Below, in pieces: positions 23,701 to 37,014 of a stretch of DNA of 64,000 bases. This DNA is from Brachionus rotundiformis (Eukaryota > Rotifera > Eurotatoria > Ploima > Brachionidae). How positions within the stretch are numbered: position 1 is the stretch's first letter; each line of letters opens with the position of its first letter. A program made the position numbers and the translations under genes. Location: assembly GCA_016802295.1 (NCBI GenBank), contig JAESIW010000180.1, positions 2,095,926 through 2,159,925 of the forward strand, given 5' to 3'. The notes below the pieces were generated by a model, which was not told the DNA's origin, made no database searches, and worked only from the letters and a program-made list of their open reading frames with translations.

Positions 23701-26161
23701 ACAAGTGAATACAGAATGATCCAAACAAAATATTCAACAATTGTAAATGATAATGTAAAATTGAAACAGGCACTTGACGAAACACGTAATCTTCTTGAGT
23801 TTTCCCGATGTTCTTTTCAGCGGCAATTGGAGCAAATGGAAAGCGAAGAGCTCGCTCAGCAGAAGAAATTAGGCAATGAAATCATACAAATTGAAGAACA
23901 ATTGACCCAATTACGTAAAGAGAATGAACTCTTAAGAATTGAGTACGAACAAAATTTGGCCGCAAACGAACAAACGGGACCCATAAACAAAGAAATGAGA
24001 AGTTTGATAACAACTTTGCAGACAAACAACAAGTTACTTAAATCAGACAATATACGAACCAAAAAAAGATTGGAAGAAGCCCAGCAAGAATTGGACAAGC
24101 TCAAGACCAAAAATTCTCAACTACAATCTGAATTAGTGCAGAATAGTAGCAAAAAAAATGATGCTTCTGGAATTAAAGATGCGTCTGAAGTTACGGTAAA
24201 AACTGAACCAGAAATTGAAATTAAAAAGGAGAACGATGAAAAAGACAGCTTGATAAAAGATTTAGAAGAAAAAAATCGAAGATTGCATGAGAGTCATAAA
24301 GATATGAAAAACATCCTGGATATATATACCAGGTCATCAAACAGTTCAAGCTCTGGCACTTCTTCATCAAAGGATCACAAAGAGAAAAAATATTCAAACG
24401 AGCTAGAAGAAGCTAAGCAGGAAATAAAGCGTTTAAAAGAATGCCTGGAAAAATTGAAGTCTTCTTCATCTTCCTCAAGTAAATTAGTAGTGCCCACGCA
24501 ATCAATTCCTTCCAATTCACCATCTACTCGGCATCATCACAAATCGGAAAATCATCATCATCATCACCATGATGAGTCCAGTAACTCGACCAATCCGTCT
24601 ACAAATGCCGAATATGTCAAAAAAATAAAATCTCTTGAAGAGAATATTAAAGAATTGCAGAAAAATTTAAATAATAAAAAACAAGAAGAAGTTGCTTTGT
24701 TGGCTGATATGGAAATTACTGGACAAGCTTTTGAAGATATGCAGGTATTGTATTTTTAATTTTTAAATATCTAGTAAATGAAAAAGTTAATTTGAAATTA
24801 GAAAAAAAATATTTGAATAATTTTTGGGATTAATAATTTACGAAAAAATTAATAGAAAATAATAAATATCTTTTACAGTTTAATAACTCGATTAGAAGAA
24901 TTAATAATTCAAATTAAAATAAGATTTTTAATATTTTTAGTGTCATATTAAATAATCAAATTTAATATATAAAATACACTTTATATTTTGCTTAAATTTA
25001 TTTTTGTTTTAATAGGTTTAACGATTAAGCTTAACATATATCTATAAATAAATATGACTATTTCTTTTTAACATAGTTAACTTTAATTTGTTTGTAGTTG
25101 TCAAGTATGCTTATTTTCAGGAAAAAATTGAATCAAAAGTTAATTTTTTTATTCGGTTAATATTTTATTTTAAATAATTTGGAAACAAATTCTTATTAAA
25201 AACTAAATAATTCATTAATTTTGCTACTAAATATCAACGCTATCTGATATTTAAGATTAAGTATTTGCAGAAAATGCTCAATCAAACTTTTGCTAATTGT
25301 TTTTCCTGACAATTATAACAGAATTTTAAATAATAAAATGTCTATTAATAGAAATAAGCTGCACAGAATTAGCCTAATTATCTGTTCATGTTTGTAAACT
25401 AACAAAAACTTTAAAGAATTTAATATAAAAGATTAGAATTAATAATTAATAAATGTTTATAGGAGCAAAATATTCGTCTAATGCAACAGTTGAGGGAGAA
25501 AGACGACGCCAATTTCAAACTGGTTTCCGAAAGGATCAAACTAGAAAATGCTCAAAAGATTCTGAAAGAGGAAAAAGACTTGTACATGCAGCAAGTGACA
25601 AGTCTCCAAGAACAGCAAGAGGCTCAGATGAATGTATCCAAAAAACTAGAAGAACAAATCCAAGTGTTGAGCCAAAATATAGCTATTTTTGAAAAGGAAA
25701 TTTACCAACTTCAGCAAGCATGCGAAACTTACAAACGTCAAGCGATAGATAATGTACAGCTTATACAAGAACTGAAATTAAATTCCCAAAAATATTTATT
25801 CCAATTGAAAGAGGCCCAACAGCTTATTGCCGAAAAGAGTGAAACTCTTGCGTCTCAGACATTCAGAATCAAGCGAACTCAAGAGGAGATAAAGCATCTT
25901 CAAGCTAAACTCGAACGACAAAAGAAGTTCGAAATGGCCGCAAATATGGACGAAGTTCTCAAAGAAGAAATAAAGGAGTATAAAGAACAACTCAGATGTC
26001 CATCATGTAAAATTAAACAAAAAGATGCAGTACTGACCAAATGTTTCCATGTATTTTGCTTCGATTGTCTTCAAAAACGATACGACACTCGTCAACGAAA
26101 GTGTCCAAAATGCAACGCTGGATTTGGCGCCAACGATTTCCGAAAATTGTATTTATCCTAA
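20760..26161 (+). CDS. rnf20: E3 ubiquitin ligase BRE1 (RNF20/RNF40), histone H2B
   Basis: BRE1 with an E2 of the RAD6 family monoubiquitinates histone H2B during transcription. I join nine exons: 20760-20963, 21017-21423, 21476-21528, 21634-21663, 22002-22126, 22176-22448, 22504-22629, 23668-24744 and 25463-26161. The product is about 997 residues (human RNF20 has 975). Most of the protein is predicted coiled coil; collinear blocks include RYWTQLDEDLRL, GPINKEMRSLI, EITGQAFEDMQ and EQNIRLMQQLREKDDANFKL. The C-terminal C3HC4 RING occupies 944-982, with DAVLTKCFHVFC and YDTRQRKCPKCN, ending GANDFRKLYLS. A histidine-rich and several serine-rich runs lie in exon 8. The fourth exon (30 nt) is the least certain: it is chosen because it keeps phase 1 on both sides. 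Introns 7 and 8 are long (1038 and 718 nt); intron 7 contains an antisense LINE remnant. Confidence 0.94.
23270..23610 (-). pseudogene. LINE reverse-transcriptase remnant in a BRE1 intron
   Basis: On the minus strand, opposite to BRE1, this piece of intron 7 translates in broken frames to a non-LTR retrotransposon RT fragment. In order, it shows QIFALR, then IIEQGIK, then NFVYFMK (a decayed position of the FxDFxKAFD catalytic block), then IKLFNENFESGVPTEKGQ and TGVRQGCVL, the classic RT motif before the second catalytic block. Stops and at least two frameshifts interrupt it, and the catalytic aspartate of the first block is not intact. It is dead. The region is also visibly less A/T-rich than the surrounding intron. 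The family looks like a common animal LINE with this RT type; I cannot name the clade. Confidence 0.8.
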
Positions 26162-28903
26162 TCGCATTACAAATCAAATTATTGATTAAATAAGAAAAAA
26201 ATAACTAGTATGGAAAATAAATTCTCAGTATATAAATGAAAATATTTTTTTTTTCATCACTTTATATCTTGGTCACCTTCTTAAACTTCTTCAGTATGAT
26301 TGTTTTATGTTTAATTTTCTTCAACTTAACTCTCTTTTTTTTATTGCAAGTTTTTTTTTTCATATTTTTTTTACAAAAAATTTAAATAATTAGTTAAAAG
26401 TCATTAAATTTTTTTGATCGTCTTTAATTTATAAATCAAATTAAAATAAAAATAAGTAAAATTTTAAATATCCTAAATATTCTCTGATTTCGGCTTTAAG
26501 ACCGCGAAAAATTTAAACTAAAAACTAAAAATCAAAGATAAATTTTTAATAATGTATTTTGTATCGAGGCTATTGTAAAATAAATAACTTTTTTATTTTG
26601 TAATATATTTTTACGTTGATTATATACAAACAATCTAAATATGTATGTATGTATTTTTTTGTAAAATATTCTCTATTTTGTTAAGAATTATTCCATTTTT
26701 AACATAAAGGAAAAACTCTATTTTCTGGCTTTTTTTATCATTTTTTCATGACATGCCATCTAACATAAATTAATAGGATTCAAAGAATTCTTTTAAATTT
26801 TAAATTTCGATAATGATTAGGTAATATGAATCAAGAATTTTATGTATCTATTAAGAATAGATTTGTTAAATGATAATCGCTTATTAAAGATTATCAATAA
26901 ATCTTTAAAATAATGATTAATAATCAACAAATATTTTCTTATCGAAATATAAATTTTTAAGGAAATTAATTTTTCAATAGGTAATTTATTTTTTTTTCGC
27001 CTTTTTGGTTATTTTAATTAGATTTATTTATTAATTTCTGTTTTTATTTAAAACAATACAAAAAAATCCACCCTACTTGGTTCATTTTTGGTTTTTCTCT
27101 TGGACCTACTTAAGTAGAATTTGAAATAATAATTTTTAATTGATTTATTAAAAATATTTAAAAAATCAATTAAAAAATTATAAACTTAAAAACAAACGCA
27201 AGTTTATATAGATACAATTATCCTGCGTTACAATTCTTTATTTTTCAATAAAAAATAATTTTAATAAATAAAAGAAATTCTTTAATTACGCTAGATAATA
27301 AACTTAAAATAATTATTCTTTTTTTTCTTTGGAGAATTTATTTAATATCTACACAAATATTCATAAAAATAAAAATTTAAATCTTAAATCTCTTTGAGTA
27401 TCATTTATACTTATATAAATTTTTAAAGAAGAAGAGTCATTTAGAAAAATTTGAGTGGTGTTTTTTACTTGGGTTATAAAATAAAATATTAATTTTGTTA
27501 AAATAGGTATATTTGATGTCTGATAAACTTAGGATTGTTTAAGATTAATTTAAATATTGAGTTCCTCTATATTGTTTTATGTTTCAAAAATTATAAAACT
27601 ATTAGATAAAAGAGAGATTCATTATTATCAGTTCAACAATTTATTAGTTCAAGTTGATAAATATTTTGATTAGCATCTTAGTATTAAGTTAAACTGAATT
27701 ATGAACTGAAACATGATAAATTTTTTTGATATTGATTTAATCTTATTCAAAAATGAATATTATCTATCAATTTATATATTAGCTCAAAATAAAACTTTGA
27801 TTTGTAAGCAAATTTTAAATAAGTAAAGTTGAATAATCAGAATAAGAAATTATTGTACTAAGGTCGCTTAAAAAATAACCAAAAATAGATTCATTAAATC
27901 AAATTATTTATTTTTATTTTTAAGTTAATTTTTCATCATTAAAATTTTTATTTGATATTGGAAAATATTTTTTTAAAAATCAATTTTGGGTAAAGAAATC
28001 CTATTTTTATGTATGTGTTAGCGATTTTTTTATTTTAGCTTTTAATTTTGACTCATCATTTTCAACGCATTAATTTAATAGCAAAAATAAAAAATCAATA
28101 ATAAATCCTTGTTGATTTTACAATCTAATTTCATATTCTTTTAATGATAGTTTTCAACTTTTAGACTGATAAATGTAACAGTTGGAATTTTTTTAGTTTA
28201 TCATATAAAAATTTAATAATGAAATTTATAGGAATTAGGAGATATCTTCGGTTTTTAAACCCAAAGGGCTAAATGGTAAGCCGAACAAAAATACTAAAAA
28301 TAAAAAACTCAGTGAGTTTGTAGTGATAAAATATTGACAATCAAAAAGTTTTAAGTCTCTATTCTACTGAGAAGAAAAATTAAATTTAATTGCTTTTGAA
28401 TGCTCTTGGATATGAAAATTTCTACAAGATAAATTCAAATACTTCGCTTAAAGCTATTCTGAATAAGATGGAAAATTTGGCATTCTCTTTCATTTCCAAA
28501 TTTCTAAATTAACATTAAACCGAGTGATCCCTTTATTGATATAAAATTCAAAATTTAGTAAAAAAAATATATATTGTTTAAAATTGCTTAAAAATTTTTT
28601 AAGAACTTCCTATGTTTATTAATATAAGAACTTTTTTATTCCGTTCAAAAATTCAAAATTTGTTTTCATCAAAAAATAAATTATATTGATATCTTTTTGC
28701 ACGCATAAGAGACTAGACTAGTTAAGTTGGATAGTTTAAAAGGAAGTTGTTTGTTTTTGATGATTTGAGAATGTCAGAAACCAATTTCTGTAAATTTTTA
28801 AGCAAATTATTTTTCGACTGAACGGTTTATTAAAAAGAATTTAATTTTTGCAAAATTAATTATTTATATTAAAATTTTTAAAGACTAAGACTATAAAGTC
28901 TAT
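26162..28903. other. 2.7-kb AT-rich intergenic DNA
   Basis: No open frame, repeat array or RNA gene is recognisable between BRE1 and KDM8. Long A and T runs dominate. Confidence 0.6.
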
Positions 28904-30881
28904 ATGGAATCATCAACTAGATTGCCAATTTTCGATTTTAAATTCAAAGAAGACTTAATTGATCTAAATCGCATTCAAAATCAACAATTTCCTGGTTTTG
29001 TATTTAAAAATTTAAATTTTCTTAATCTTTGCTTCAAAAATGCTCAATCGAACTTGAATGTGGTTAATAAGGCATTATATATCTGTGACATACTTATTGA
29101 TTATTCTTGGGAAATGTTAAATACAAATATTTGGATTTTTGTTGAAGAAAAATGGCGGCTTTTGTACGCATTTTCCACGCTTTATAAGATTATCTTTCTC
29201 TGCAAGCAATTTTCCGCCACAAAATCTCATAGTGATCAGTTAATGAATCAACAAAGACAAAAAATAGTCGAATTGGCTGATCTAGGTACTGGGAAATTAA
29301 TTTTTATTCTAATCTAGTTAAATTTTTTTATTAGGTCTTCTAATGTCAGGACCTTTGATGGAAAACGAATTTAACCAGATAATAAAAATGGCAGAGGAAA
29401 AGACTGAAAGAGATTACAGTTCGGAAAAGTTGTGTGTTCAAATTCATGAAGAAAATAGTATAGATTTGAATAAGAATTTTTTAATAGAATATCAAGACAA
29501 CCCCTCGGTTGAAAAATTCAAGGAGGAATATTTTGATAAGGATATACCAGTTATTGTTGGCAATCAGATGAACCATTGGCCAGCAATCAAAAAATGGAGG
29601 TTTAATCAGAGAGCAATTTTTTGATTTTTTTTTATTTCATTAATTAAGTATTGATTATATTATGGGTCTTGCTGGGAATAGGACAGTTCCTATAGAGATA
29701 GGCTCCAAATATACAGATGCGAATTGGTCACAAAAGTTAATGACCATAAGAGATTTTGTAAATGAATTTATTTTAATTGATAAAGGGACTAAATGTGAAA
29801 ACAAAGGTTATCTAGCTCAGCATCCTTTGTTCAATCAAGTAAAATTTTTATTTTATGAGATTAGATTACTTTTGCCAGCTAGAGGAAAATTTTAATATTT
29901 TTAATTGAGAATAGCTGATCTGACCGAAAAAAAAATTAAGATAACATTAATCAAATAATAAATTATTTAATTTTAGATTCCTGAACTAAGAGAAGACATT
30001 TACATTCCAGAATATTGCTATTATTTAAGCCAAGATGATGAATTAGACTCAAATATAGACATCAATGCATGGTAGATAAATCATAATAGATTTTTTAATT
30101 TAAATTTTTGATTTGTTCTAAGGTTTGGTCCCAGTGGTACCATTAGTCCATTACATTATGATCCTAAACCTAATTTTTTATGTCAAGTATTGATTTTGTT
30201 TTATTGAAACTATTGTTTTAGATTTTAATTTTAGTAATTTAAATTGGAAGCATCTTATTTTACAATTAGGAAAAATTTCCGTGAGATTTTTCTGAGTTAA
30301 TTTGGCAAATTTAATTAAGAAATATTTTAATTTCTTTCCTTAATTTCGTGCAACTTCGCACCACAAAATTATGTTTAATAAAATGTGAATTTCTTGTAAT
30401 TTAGGTTCTTGATTTCGATTGAAATTTTTTTATTAAAAAATTAAATAAGATGCATAATAATTAAGGTTGAACGTTCTATAAGGTTTATCGAGTAGAATTC
30501 CATCAAAATCTAATTTCACTTAATTAAAAATTTTTCAAAGTGATGGTTAATTTATAGTTTGTTTAAATACAGATGTTTCTCGTAAATTTTTTCGTTTGAT
30601 TTTAAAATTTTAATTAAATTCAGGTAATTGGTGAAAAATATGTTCGATTATATGAACAAAAGTACTCCAACTGTTTGTATCCAAACGAAGGAAATATTCT
30701 AAAAAATACAAGTCAGATCGACGTTGAGAATTTAGACGAAAAAAAGTTTCCTTTGGCGAAAGAAGTTCCATTCTGGGAAGGTGTTTTAAAATCTGGTCAA
30801 ATGCTTTATATTCCACCAAAATGTTGGCACTATATTAGATCATTATCTTTGAGTTTTAGTGTAAGCTTCTGGTGGAACTAG
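28904..30881 (+). CDS. kdm8: JmjC-domain protein KDM8/JMJD5
   Basis: KDM8 is a 2-oxoglutarate/Fe(II) oxygenase; family members are reported as arginyl hydroxylases and as histone-directed enzymes. Six exons join: 28904-29285, 29335-29599, 29649-29838, 29977-30071, 30123-30186 and 30624-30881. The total is 417 residues (human 416). The N-terminal half is helical and poorly conserved. The JmjC domain carries NRTVPIEIGSKYTD, GYLAQHPLFNQIPEL, NAWFGPSGTISPLHYDP, NTSQIDVENLD and IPPKCWHYIRSLSLSFSVSF. The Fe ligands are H322, D324 and H401, each one residue from the human positions (321, 323, 400), so the catalytic site is intact. The protein ends in SFWWN (SFWWS in human). The last intron (437 nt) is longer than the others, which are 49-138 nt. 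Confidence 0.93.
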
Positions 30882-32602
30882 ACAAAATCGATTACATTTA
30901 ATTACTAAAAAATTTTTTTTAAAGTTATTGTTTATTTGCAATATAAATTATCTTTTAAATTGCAAAGCTAATTAATAAACAATTTTTTTTTAATTTAAAA
31001 ATAAGAAAGCCTATTTCTAAGCAAGTAAAATTAATTTTGTTATAATCAAACTATATTGACTGACATTTTCATAATCAAAAATTAAATAACTCTTAACAAG
31101 CCTGTTAGTTGGTTTATTCGAATATTAAAGGAGTTGAATCTTCTGAAAATCTTATCTTCGAATCGTTTGTTTTCTTAAAAGGAACTAGAATTATAAAGAT
31201 TTTCTTTTATTATAAAGTTCAAATCTGGATTTATAATAAAACATAAAATAAGTGTTTAAGTTTTAAAATAAAAGTTATGCTTTCTTTTCTGCAAAATAAA
31301 ACAACTTGATCTATTCACTACAAATTTTTTATGTATTCTAGTAGATTTTTCGTTGATTAATCTAAGAAGATACTGAATAATATTTTTAATGTTTAGGTTA
31401 AGATTTCTTTTAATATTTTCTAAAACTTATCTACAGATTAAGTACGCTAATTTTTTATCGATATAAAATCCAATAAAATCTGTCAAAATAAAGCAAAAAT
31501 CTAAATCAATATTAATTTTTCGTATTGAAAACTCGCTGATTACAGGATCCTGTCTAACTTTTTATTATAAACAATAAATTTTAAAAGCATAAATTTCGCA
31601 ATTTAGATATTTAAAATGGTTAAAATAAAAATCTATTTAGGACATTTAAGCTTAGTGTAAAAAAATTTAAAAAGCATTGTTTCATGTGACAAATATTAAT
31701 ATAAAATTAAAAATAATGAAGTAAAAATAACTTCTGAAAAAACTAATTAGCATCAGGTTGGTTAAATTTTAGATGAATATTGATAGATTATATAGCTCAT
31801 GAGATTTAGAAAATTAGTTAAGCGAGTGTGCTGTTCAATAAGTTGTATTATCATTGACATAAAGATGAATATATTTATTAACTCAAAGTTCTTTTAGCAA
31901 TAATAAAATTGATAGTTATTTGTGTATTTATAAATTTTTTAACGCAATTGGAATAAAATATAGTTTAATTTTAATTACTTAATTTAGTCGATAATTAGTA
32001 ATTGAAAATTTTTTGTTATTTAGCCAACAGAAATAATTTGTTTTTGTTTCAAATACATTTTTAAATTTTAAAAAAGAATATTCTATAAATTATCTCATTT
32101 TATCTCTAAAGATCAAATTTTAATTAATGTTTAAATTTTTTTAAAATGGAGCTAAAATTATACAAAATTATTTCTTTTATGGTCATATATAAATGAAATC
32201 TAAAAAATTCTTATAAAGTCACGTAATCAAAATCGATATTTCTGAATAAATTTCGACATGAATACCTTTAGTAATAAAAAATAAAATAGTTGTTCACAAA
32301 CTTGAAATACTTAAGCAAAGTTTATTTCCACTTTGAGTTTTAATTAAAATTACAAAATTATCATGTTTTTTTATAATTGAGTTGAACTTTATTAAAGATC
32401 CTTTTAAATTTGATACAATAATCAATTCTCAAAGTTTAGAATTATTTAAGGATAAAATTTTAAATTAAGCCAAGAATTTAAATTTATTTTACAATCTCGA
32501 TCTCTACTGAATTAATTAATTAATTCTTTTAGATAAAAAAAATTAATTTCATTATTTTCTAATGAAGATACATTTTTAGTATTAAAATTTTTGCCTTTGA
32601 AA
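30882..32602. other. 1.7-kb AT-rich intergenic DNA
   Basis: I see nothing coding between KDM8 and the adrenergic-like GPCR. The right end should carry the receptor's promoter and 5' untranslated region. Confidence 0.6.
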
Positions 32603-34183
32603 ATGAATCTAGTCGGTGAAAAAGCTCAGCACAATATAACCACTTTGAGTGTCCCAATTTTAAACAGCACCATGAAGCTCCTGGACCAAAATGATAACAA
32701 ATCAGCAATTTTATATATTATGCAAATAAAATTTGACATAGAAAATATTTTTCTATTACTTTTCTTGTTTATACTTGAATTTTTAACCGTATTTGGAAAC
32801 ATATTGGTACTTTTGGCGATATTTGTTGATTTTCATCTCAGATCGCCGACACACTATTTAATGGGTTCATTGGCAACAGCTGATCTTCTTCTTGGAATGT
32901 TGGTTCTTCCCTTTTCGTCTATTCAGCTTTATTTTGATAAATGGTTCTTCGGTGATAAGCTCTGCGAATTTTGGCTGAGTAATTTAAAATTTCTAAAATA
33001 CAACCAAGATATTTTATTTTATTGCTTTAAAAGCCACAGATGTTCTATGCTCAACAGCATCAATCTATTTGGTTCTTGTTATAAGTATAGATCGTTACAT
33101 AGGAGTAAAAATTATATTTTAAAATTTTAAATTAATTGGTAAACTTTTCCACAAAGGTAACTCGCCCGTTGCGTTACAATTCTATAATGACCAAAAAGCG
33201 CTTATACATTATTATATTTTTGTGTTGGACAATAAGTCTAATTGTTTCTCTGGCCCCGCAGATCGGAATGAAGTCGCTTCAAATTGTAGATATGCAATGT
33301 CAAGTCAATGAAAACACAGCTTATACATTATTCTCGGCTTCGTTCAGCTTTTTTATTCCTCTAATAATTATATTAGTTCTTTATTACCGAATATACAAAG
33401 AAGCAACAGCGCAGAGTAAGTTTATGAAAACTGGTACTAAAAAATTCAATGACGGCTCTGGTATAACCCTGCGGGTCCATATTGGACCCAGCAACTCTAG
33501 AAAAGACATGTCAACATGTAGCTGCAAAAACTACTCAAACATTAATAGCAGAGAAAATTTAGAAATTAAAAAAGAAAATTTTTCCTCATATTCATTAGAA
33601 AAAGATAATTCAAATGATGCGATCAAGTTGTTATCAAATGCCAAAAATGAGAACCAAAATGAAAATATGTATTCAAAAAACAGAATATGTCAAATTTGCC
33701 ATCTTAGATTGACACCGAGTTTACCAAAAAATAATTTAACTACATCTTCTGGATTGTTAAGTAGTAAAATTTTAAAATTTAAAACAGAAAAAAAAGCTGC
33801 AAAAACTCTTGGTATCGTGGTTGGATGCTTTTTAATTTGTTGGTTTCCATTTTTTATCACCTTACCGATAAGTAAGATTTACAATTTTAACTGTTGCAAA
33901 ATTAAATTTTTTACCAAGGGGGATTTAAGCTTTTAGAGATTCCAAATTTTGTTTGTAATATATTTTTTTGGTTAGGCTATTGCAATAGTGCAATGAATCC
34001 ACTTATTTATGGATTGTCTAGCCGTGAATTTAGAAGGTACAAATTTTTATTTTTTTCTATTTTAATTAAATTTTTGGTTAAAGAGCTTATCGCGGTATAA
34101 TAAAATGTAACTTAAAGCATAGGAATAGAATAGAACGGAAGAAAGTTGCCACTCTAAATTACAAAGCAAATGTTAAAAGTTAA
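32603..34183 (+). CDS. Biogenic-amine GPCR, alpha1-adrenergic/octopamine-like
   Basis: This is a class A receptor for a monoamine, acting in the plasma membrane. Five exons join: 32603-32978, 33034-33104, 33157-33871, 33919-34036 and 34084-34183, for 459 residues. The N-terminus has three N-glycosylation sequons (N11, N21, N32). TM1 contains VFGNILVLLAI, and TM2 carries D94 (position 2.50). TM3 carries the amine-binding D128 (3.32) and the DRY motif D145-R146-Y147. TM5 has serines at 5.42 and 5.46 (LFSASFSFFIP), as in catechol- and phenolamine receptors. The third loop is about 130 residues. TM6 is in KKAAKTLGIVVGCFLICWFPFF, and TM7 in NSAMNPLIY. The short tail has a possible palmitoylation cysteine (IIKC). 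The loop phrase ITLRVHIGPS and the TM6 start resemble alpha1-adrenergic and insect OAMB receptors. The exact ligand is inference. Confidence 0.86.
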
Positions 34184-35068
34184 AACCAATTTAATTTCGT
34201 TTTTTACCAAAGTTTATTTTATTTATTTTAATTTTAATTTAAATTTTTTTTTATTTTTAAATAAATAATTTGATAAAATAATTTTTTTAATTTAATTTAA
34301 TCTTAGAGTTTTCTTGATATACTTTTTTTATTTCTATCTGTTTTTTTTTTCTCTTAAACAGTTTAGTTTTTTTATTTCAAACAATCTATTTTAAGTTGAT
34401 GAAATTCTTTTGTTAGATATAATACTGAAATAATATCTACAAATCTAGTGAAGTAATTATTACCTTTCAAATATCTGTTAATGTTGGTAAAAGATACAGA
34501 TATTCTATCTAAAAAAAGGAACGCTGTTTAAAAAAATTGAAAACTTTTATCTTTACCGTAATAAAGTTGTATTATCGATATCTTTTCTTAACAATAAATT
34601 TACCAATTTAAAAAAAAAGAAAATATAATAGCTTGAACATTTAAAAACAAAAATTATGACATAATATAATGTAACTTTAAACTTAAACCATCATATATTA
34701 TTTTAATATATAAATAAAAATTGTCTAATGAAATTTTATAAAATATTGTTTTTGTGTCAAATTATCTTGTAATTGCTCCTAATTTTAAGAGTAAATGTTT
34801 TTATCAAATAAAAGCATATTGAGATATTAATTAGATTTTGGCAAAAAATTTGGCTAATTTTCAAAAGTATTAGACTCAGTGATATCAAATTTCAGCTCTC
34901 ATAAAATACCTTAAATAATTTAACAGTTTGAATTATCATGTCTATCTTTCTGATTTGAGTAATTTGTTCAGTTCATTAGCAAACTGCTGGTTATAAATTT
35001 GCTAAAAATTTACAGCAAAAAATTATCTTTGATTTTTTATTTGAATTTATGAGAACAAAAGAAAGGAT
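34184..35068. other. Convergent spacer, no gene seen
   Basis: The receptor on the plus strand and the BTB-TLDc gene on the minus strand both end here. I see only A/T-rich sequence. Confidence 0.6.
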
Positions 35069-36118
35069 TTATTTTCTAGCAAATATTTCAAGCTCTTGAA
35101 CTTGAAAATTATATGAATCGGCCAAAAATGTATTGCTTTCACTAGTGCCATAAACTATTTGACTATGCTTATACGAATGTCCCAAATTCGAATAATTGGA
35201 AGTATTCTTGTTGCAATTATCACTTATATATAAATCATGACCTCCTCCAAAAGTTGGTCCGCAATGTGAACTACAATAAATGGAGTAAGAATCATAACCA
35301 TGGCTGATTCTAAACTTAACTGGCGATGTTCTTTTATTCACAAGACTAAATAAAAATGCATTAGGATCACTTTTATACGATCCGGATTGACTCCATGAAG
35401 TTTCGGTGTATCCGCCAAAAATGTTACCATTCGCAGTTTTAATTACAGTTAAAGTTTTGGCAACACCATCACATTTTGAGTGAAAATCACGTGCTCCAAA
35501 GCCGTCTTTACTTCCCTTGTAAATTAAAAACCATTTCTGGTCTTCGGAAAAATTACAAAGCTTCATTAGTTCTTTTGCCTGTTCACTGCTTAGTATATTT
35601 GATTTAATTAGCTTTGATTCAGTCAGCTCCATTAAACCTTCAACATTGTAATATTTAGCTTCTTTCTTGAGTTCTTTTTTATCTATGTTATCTGGCAATT
35701 CAAATTCAATATCTGTATTTGCTGTTCTCAAATAATCAAGAATAAAGCTAAAATATTTTGGATTTCTGTCTATGAAAATGGCATTGTTTTCATCATATTT
35801 TGGCTGAACAAAACCATTTATTAAAGCTTCGAACATATTTGGACTATAATACTGACCTGAGTCATTTTTAATCTTTTTGGTTAATGTGGATTTTAGTGTA
35901 GAGAAAAGCTGACCTCCTACATTTAGCCGAACAATGTCTGACTCAATGGTTTCAAATTTTTTAAATGTTGCGATCATATTCTGGTTATTGGTCTTTTCAG
36001 TTTTAACTCTGTCCACAAGAGACCTAGCGTTATTCTTTACTACATTAAAATCATCATTGACAAGATTTAATTTATCTTCAAAAGAATTCAAAAGTTCATC
36101 CAAAGATTTTTCACTCAT
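35069..36118 (-). CDS. BTB (KCTD/T1-type) plus TLDc domain protein
   Basis: This single-exon gene encodes 349 residues. Residues about 1-55 are charged and probably coiled coil. Residues about 60-165 form a T1/KCTD-type BTB domain: it opens with IVRLNVGGQLFSTLKSTLT and includes NAIFIDRNPKYFSFILDYLR. Residues about 195-349 form a TLDc domain, with WFLIYKGSKDGFGARDFH, then a GGYTETSW block, and end in LEIFARK. TLDc domains occur in OXR1, NCOA7 and TBC1D24, where they are linked to oxidative-stress resistance and V-ATPase binding; BTB domains oligomerise and often recruit CUL3. Joining the two suggests an adaptor, but the role is not established. The frame has no introns, unlike most neighbours. 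It could be one member of an expanded family; only this copy is in view. Confidence 0.9.
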   Translation of the reverse strand: MSEKSLDELLNSFEDKLNLVNDDFNVVKNNARSLVDRVKTEKTNNQNMIATFKKFETIESDIVRLNVGGQLFSTLKSTLTKKIKNDSGQYYSPNMFEALINGFVQPKYDENNAIFIDRNPKYFSFILDYLRTANTDIEFELPDNIDKKELKKEAKYYNVEGLMELTESKLIKSNILSSEQAKELMKLCNFSEDQKWFLIYKGSKDGFGARDFHSKCDGVAKTLTVIKTANGNIFGGYTETSWSQSGSYKSDPNAFLFSLVNKRTSPVKFRISHGYDSYSIYCSSHCGPTFGGGHDLYISDNCNKNTSNYSNLGHSYKHSQIVYGTSESNTFLADSYNFQVQELEIFARK

Positions 36119-37014
36119 ATTTCCTTGAATGCGTTTAAATGATTTCTTATTTTAATAGGATTTTGTTTAAATATTTAAAAAGTGAATTTTTTTTTAAATA
36201 TTTAAAATTTTTAACTTGGTTAAATTAATTTGGTTTACATTTTTTGAATAACCTGACCAAAACTTCGAAGAATTTCTAATCTATTTTAAAAAATTCTTAA
36301 ATTTAGAAAAATATATTTTAAAAAAAAATACAAGAATTTGTTTAATTTAGAATTAGTTGGCTGTCAATTTTTTTCTTAAAACAAAATTAGAGAAATTTTA
36401 TTCAATGACAGTTTTTAATATCTACCACATACCCGAAGCTCAAACTTTTGTCTAATTGTAAATTATAAAAATTAAGTGATAAAAAAATATAAAAAAAATC
36501 ATCAATTGATTTTTATTATTCAAAAAATTTAACATTGGAATTTAAAAAATTCTTGTTTAAGATAAACTCAAATAATACTTAAAAAACAGAAAAGATTTTT
36601 CCCAAATATATGTTTTTTTTTTATTTTAGAACTTATATAAATATTTGAAATTGAAGCACAATTTTAAATGTCAGAGAAAAATATTTATCAAAAAGCCAGT
36701 TAACTTAAATTATTATCTTGATTTTAACCGTTTGTTGTCAAATATTTAAAAGTCAATATACTAACACAAAAGTTTTCTTTATTTTAAAATTTGCTAATTA
36801 ATGCAAACAGAAATATGTCCTATGATTAGAATATTTATTTATTACTATAATTTTAAATTTGGAAAAGAACAGAAATAAATTTTCAGTTTTTGAATTAATT
36901 CAAAAAATAAAATGAATTTAAATTTTTTTCGTTTAAGTGACCGTGAAAATAAATAACATTTCTATTGAATTTTAATTTCGATGTTTAAATTCACTCTTTT
37001 AAGATTATCAAATA
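36119..37014. other. Divergent intergenic region, no gene seen
   Basis: This 0.9-kb A/T-rich stretch separates the divergent BTB-TLDc and bublin-like genes. No regulatory motif is clear enough to call. Confidence 0.6.
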
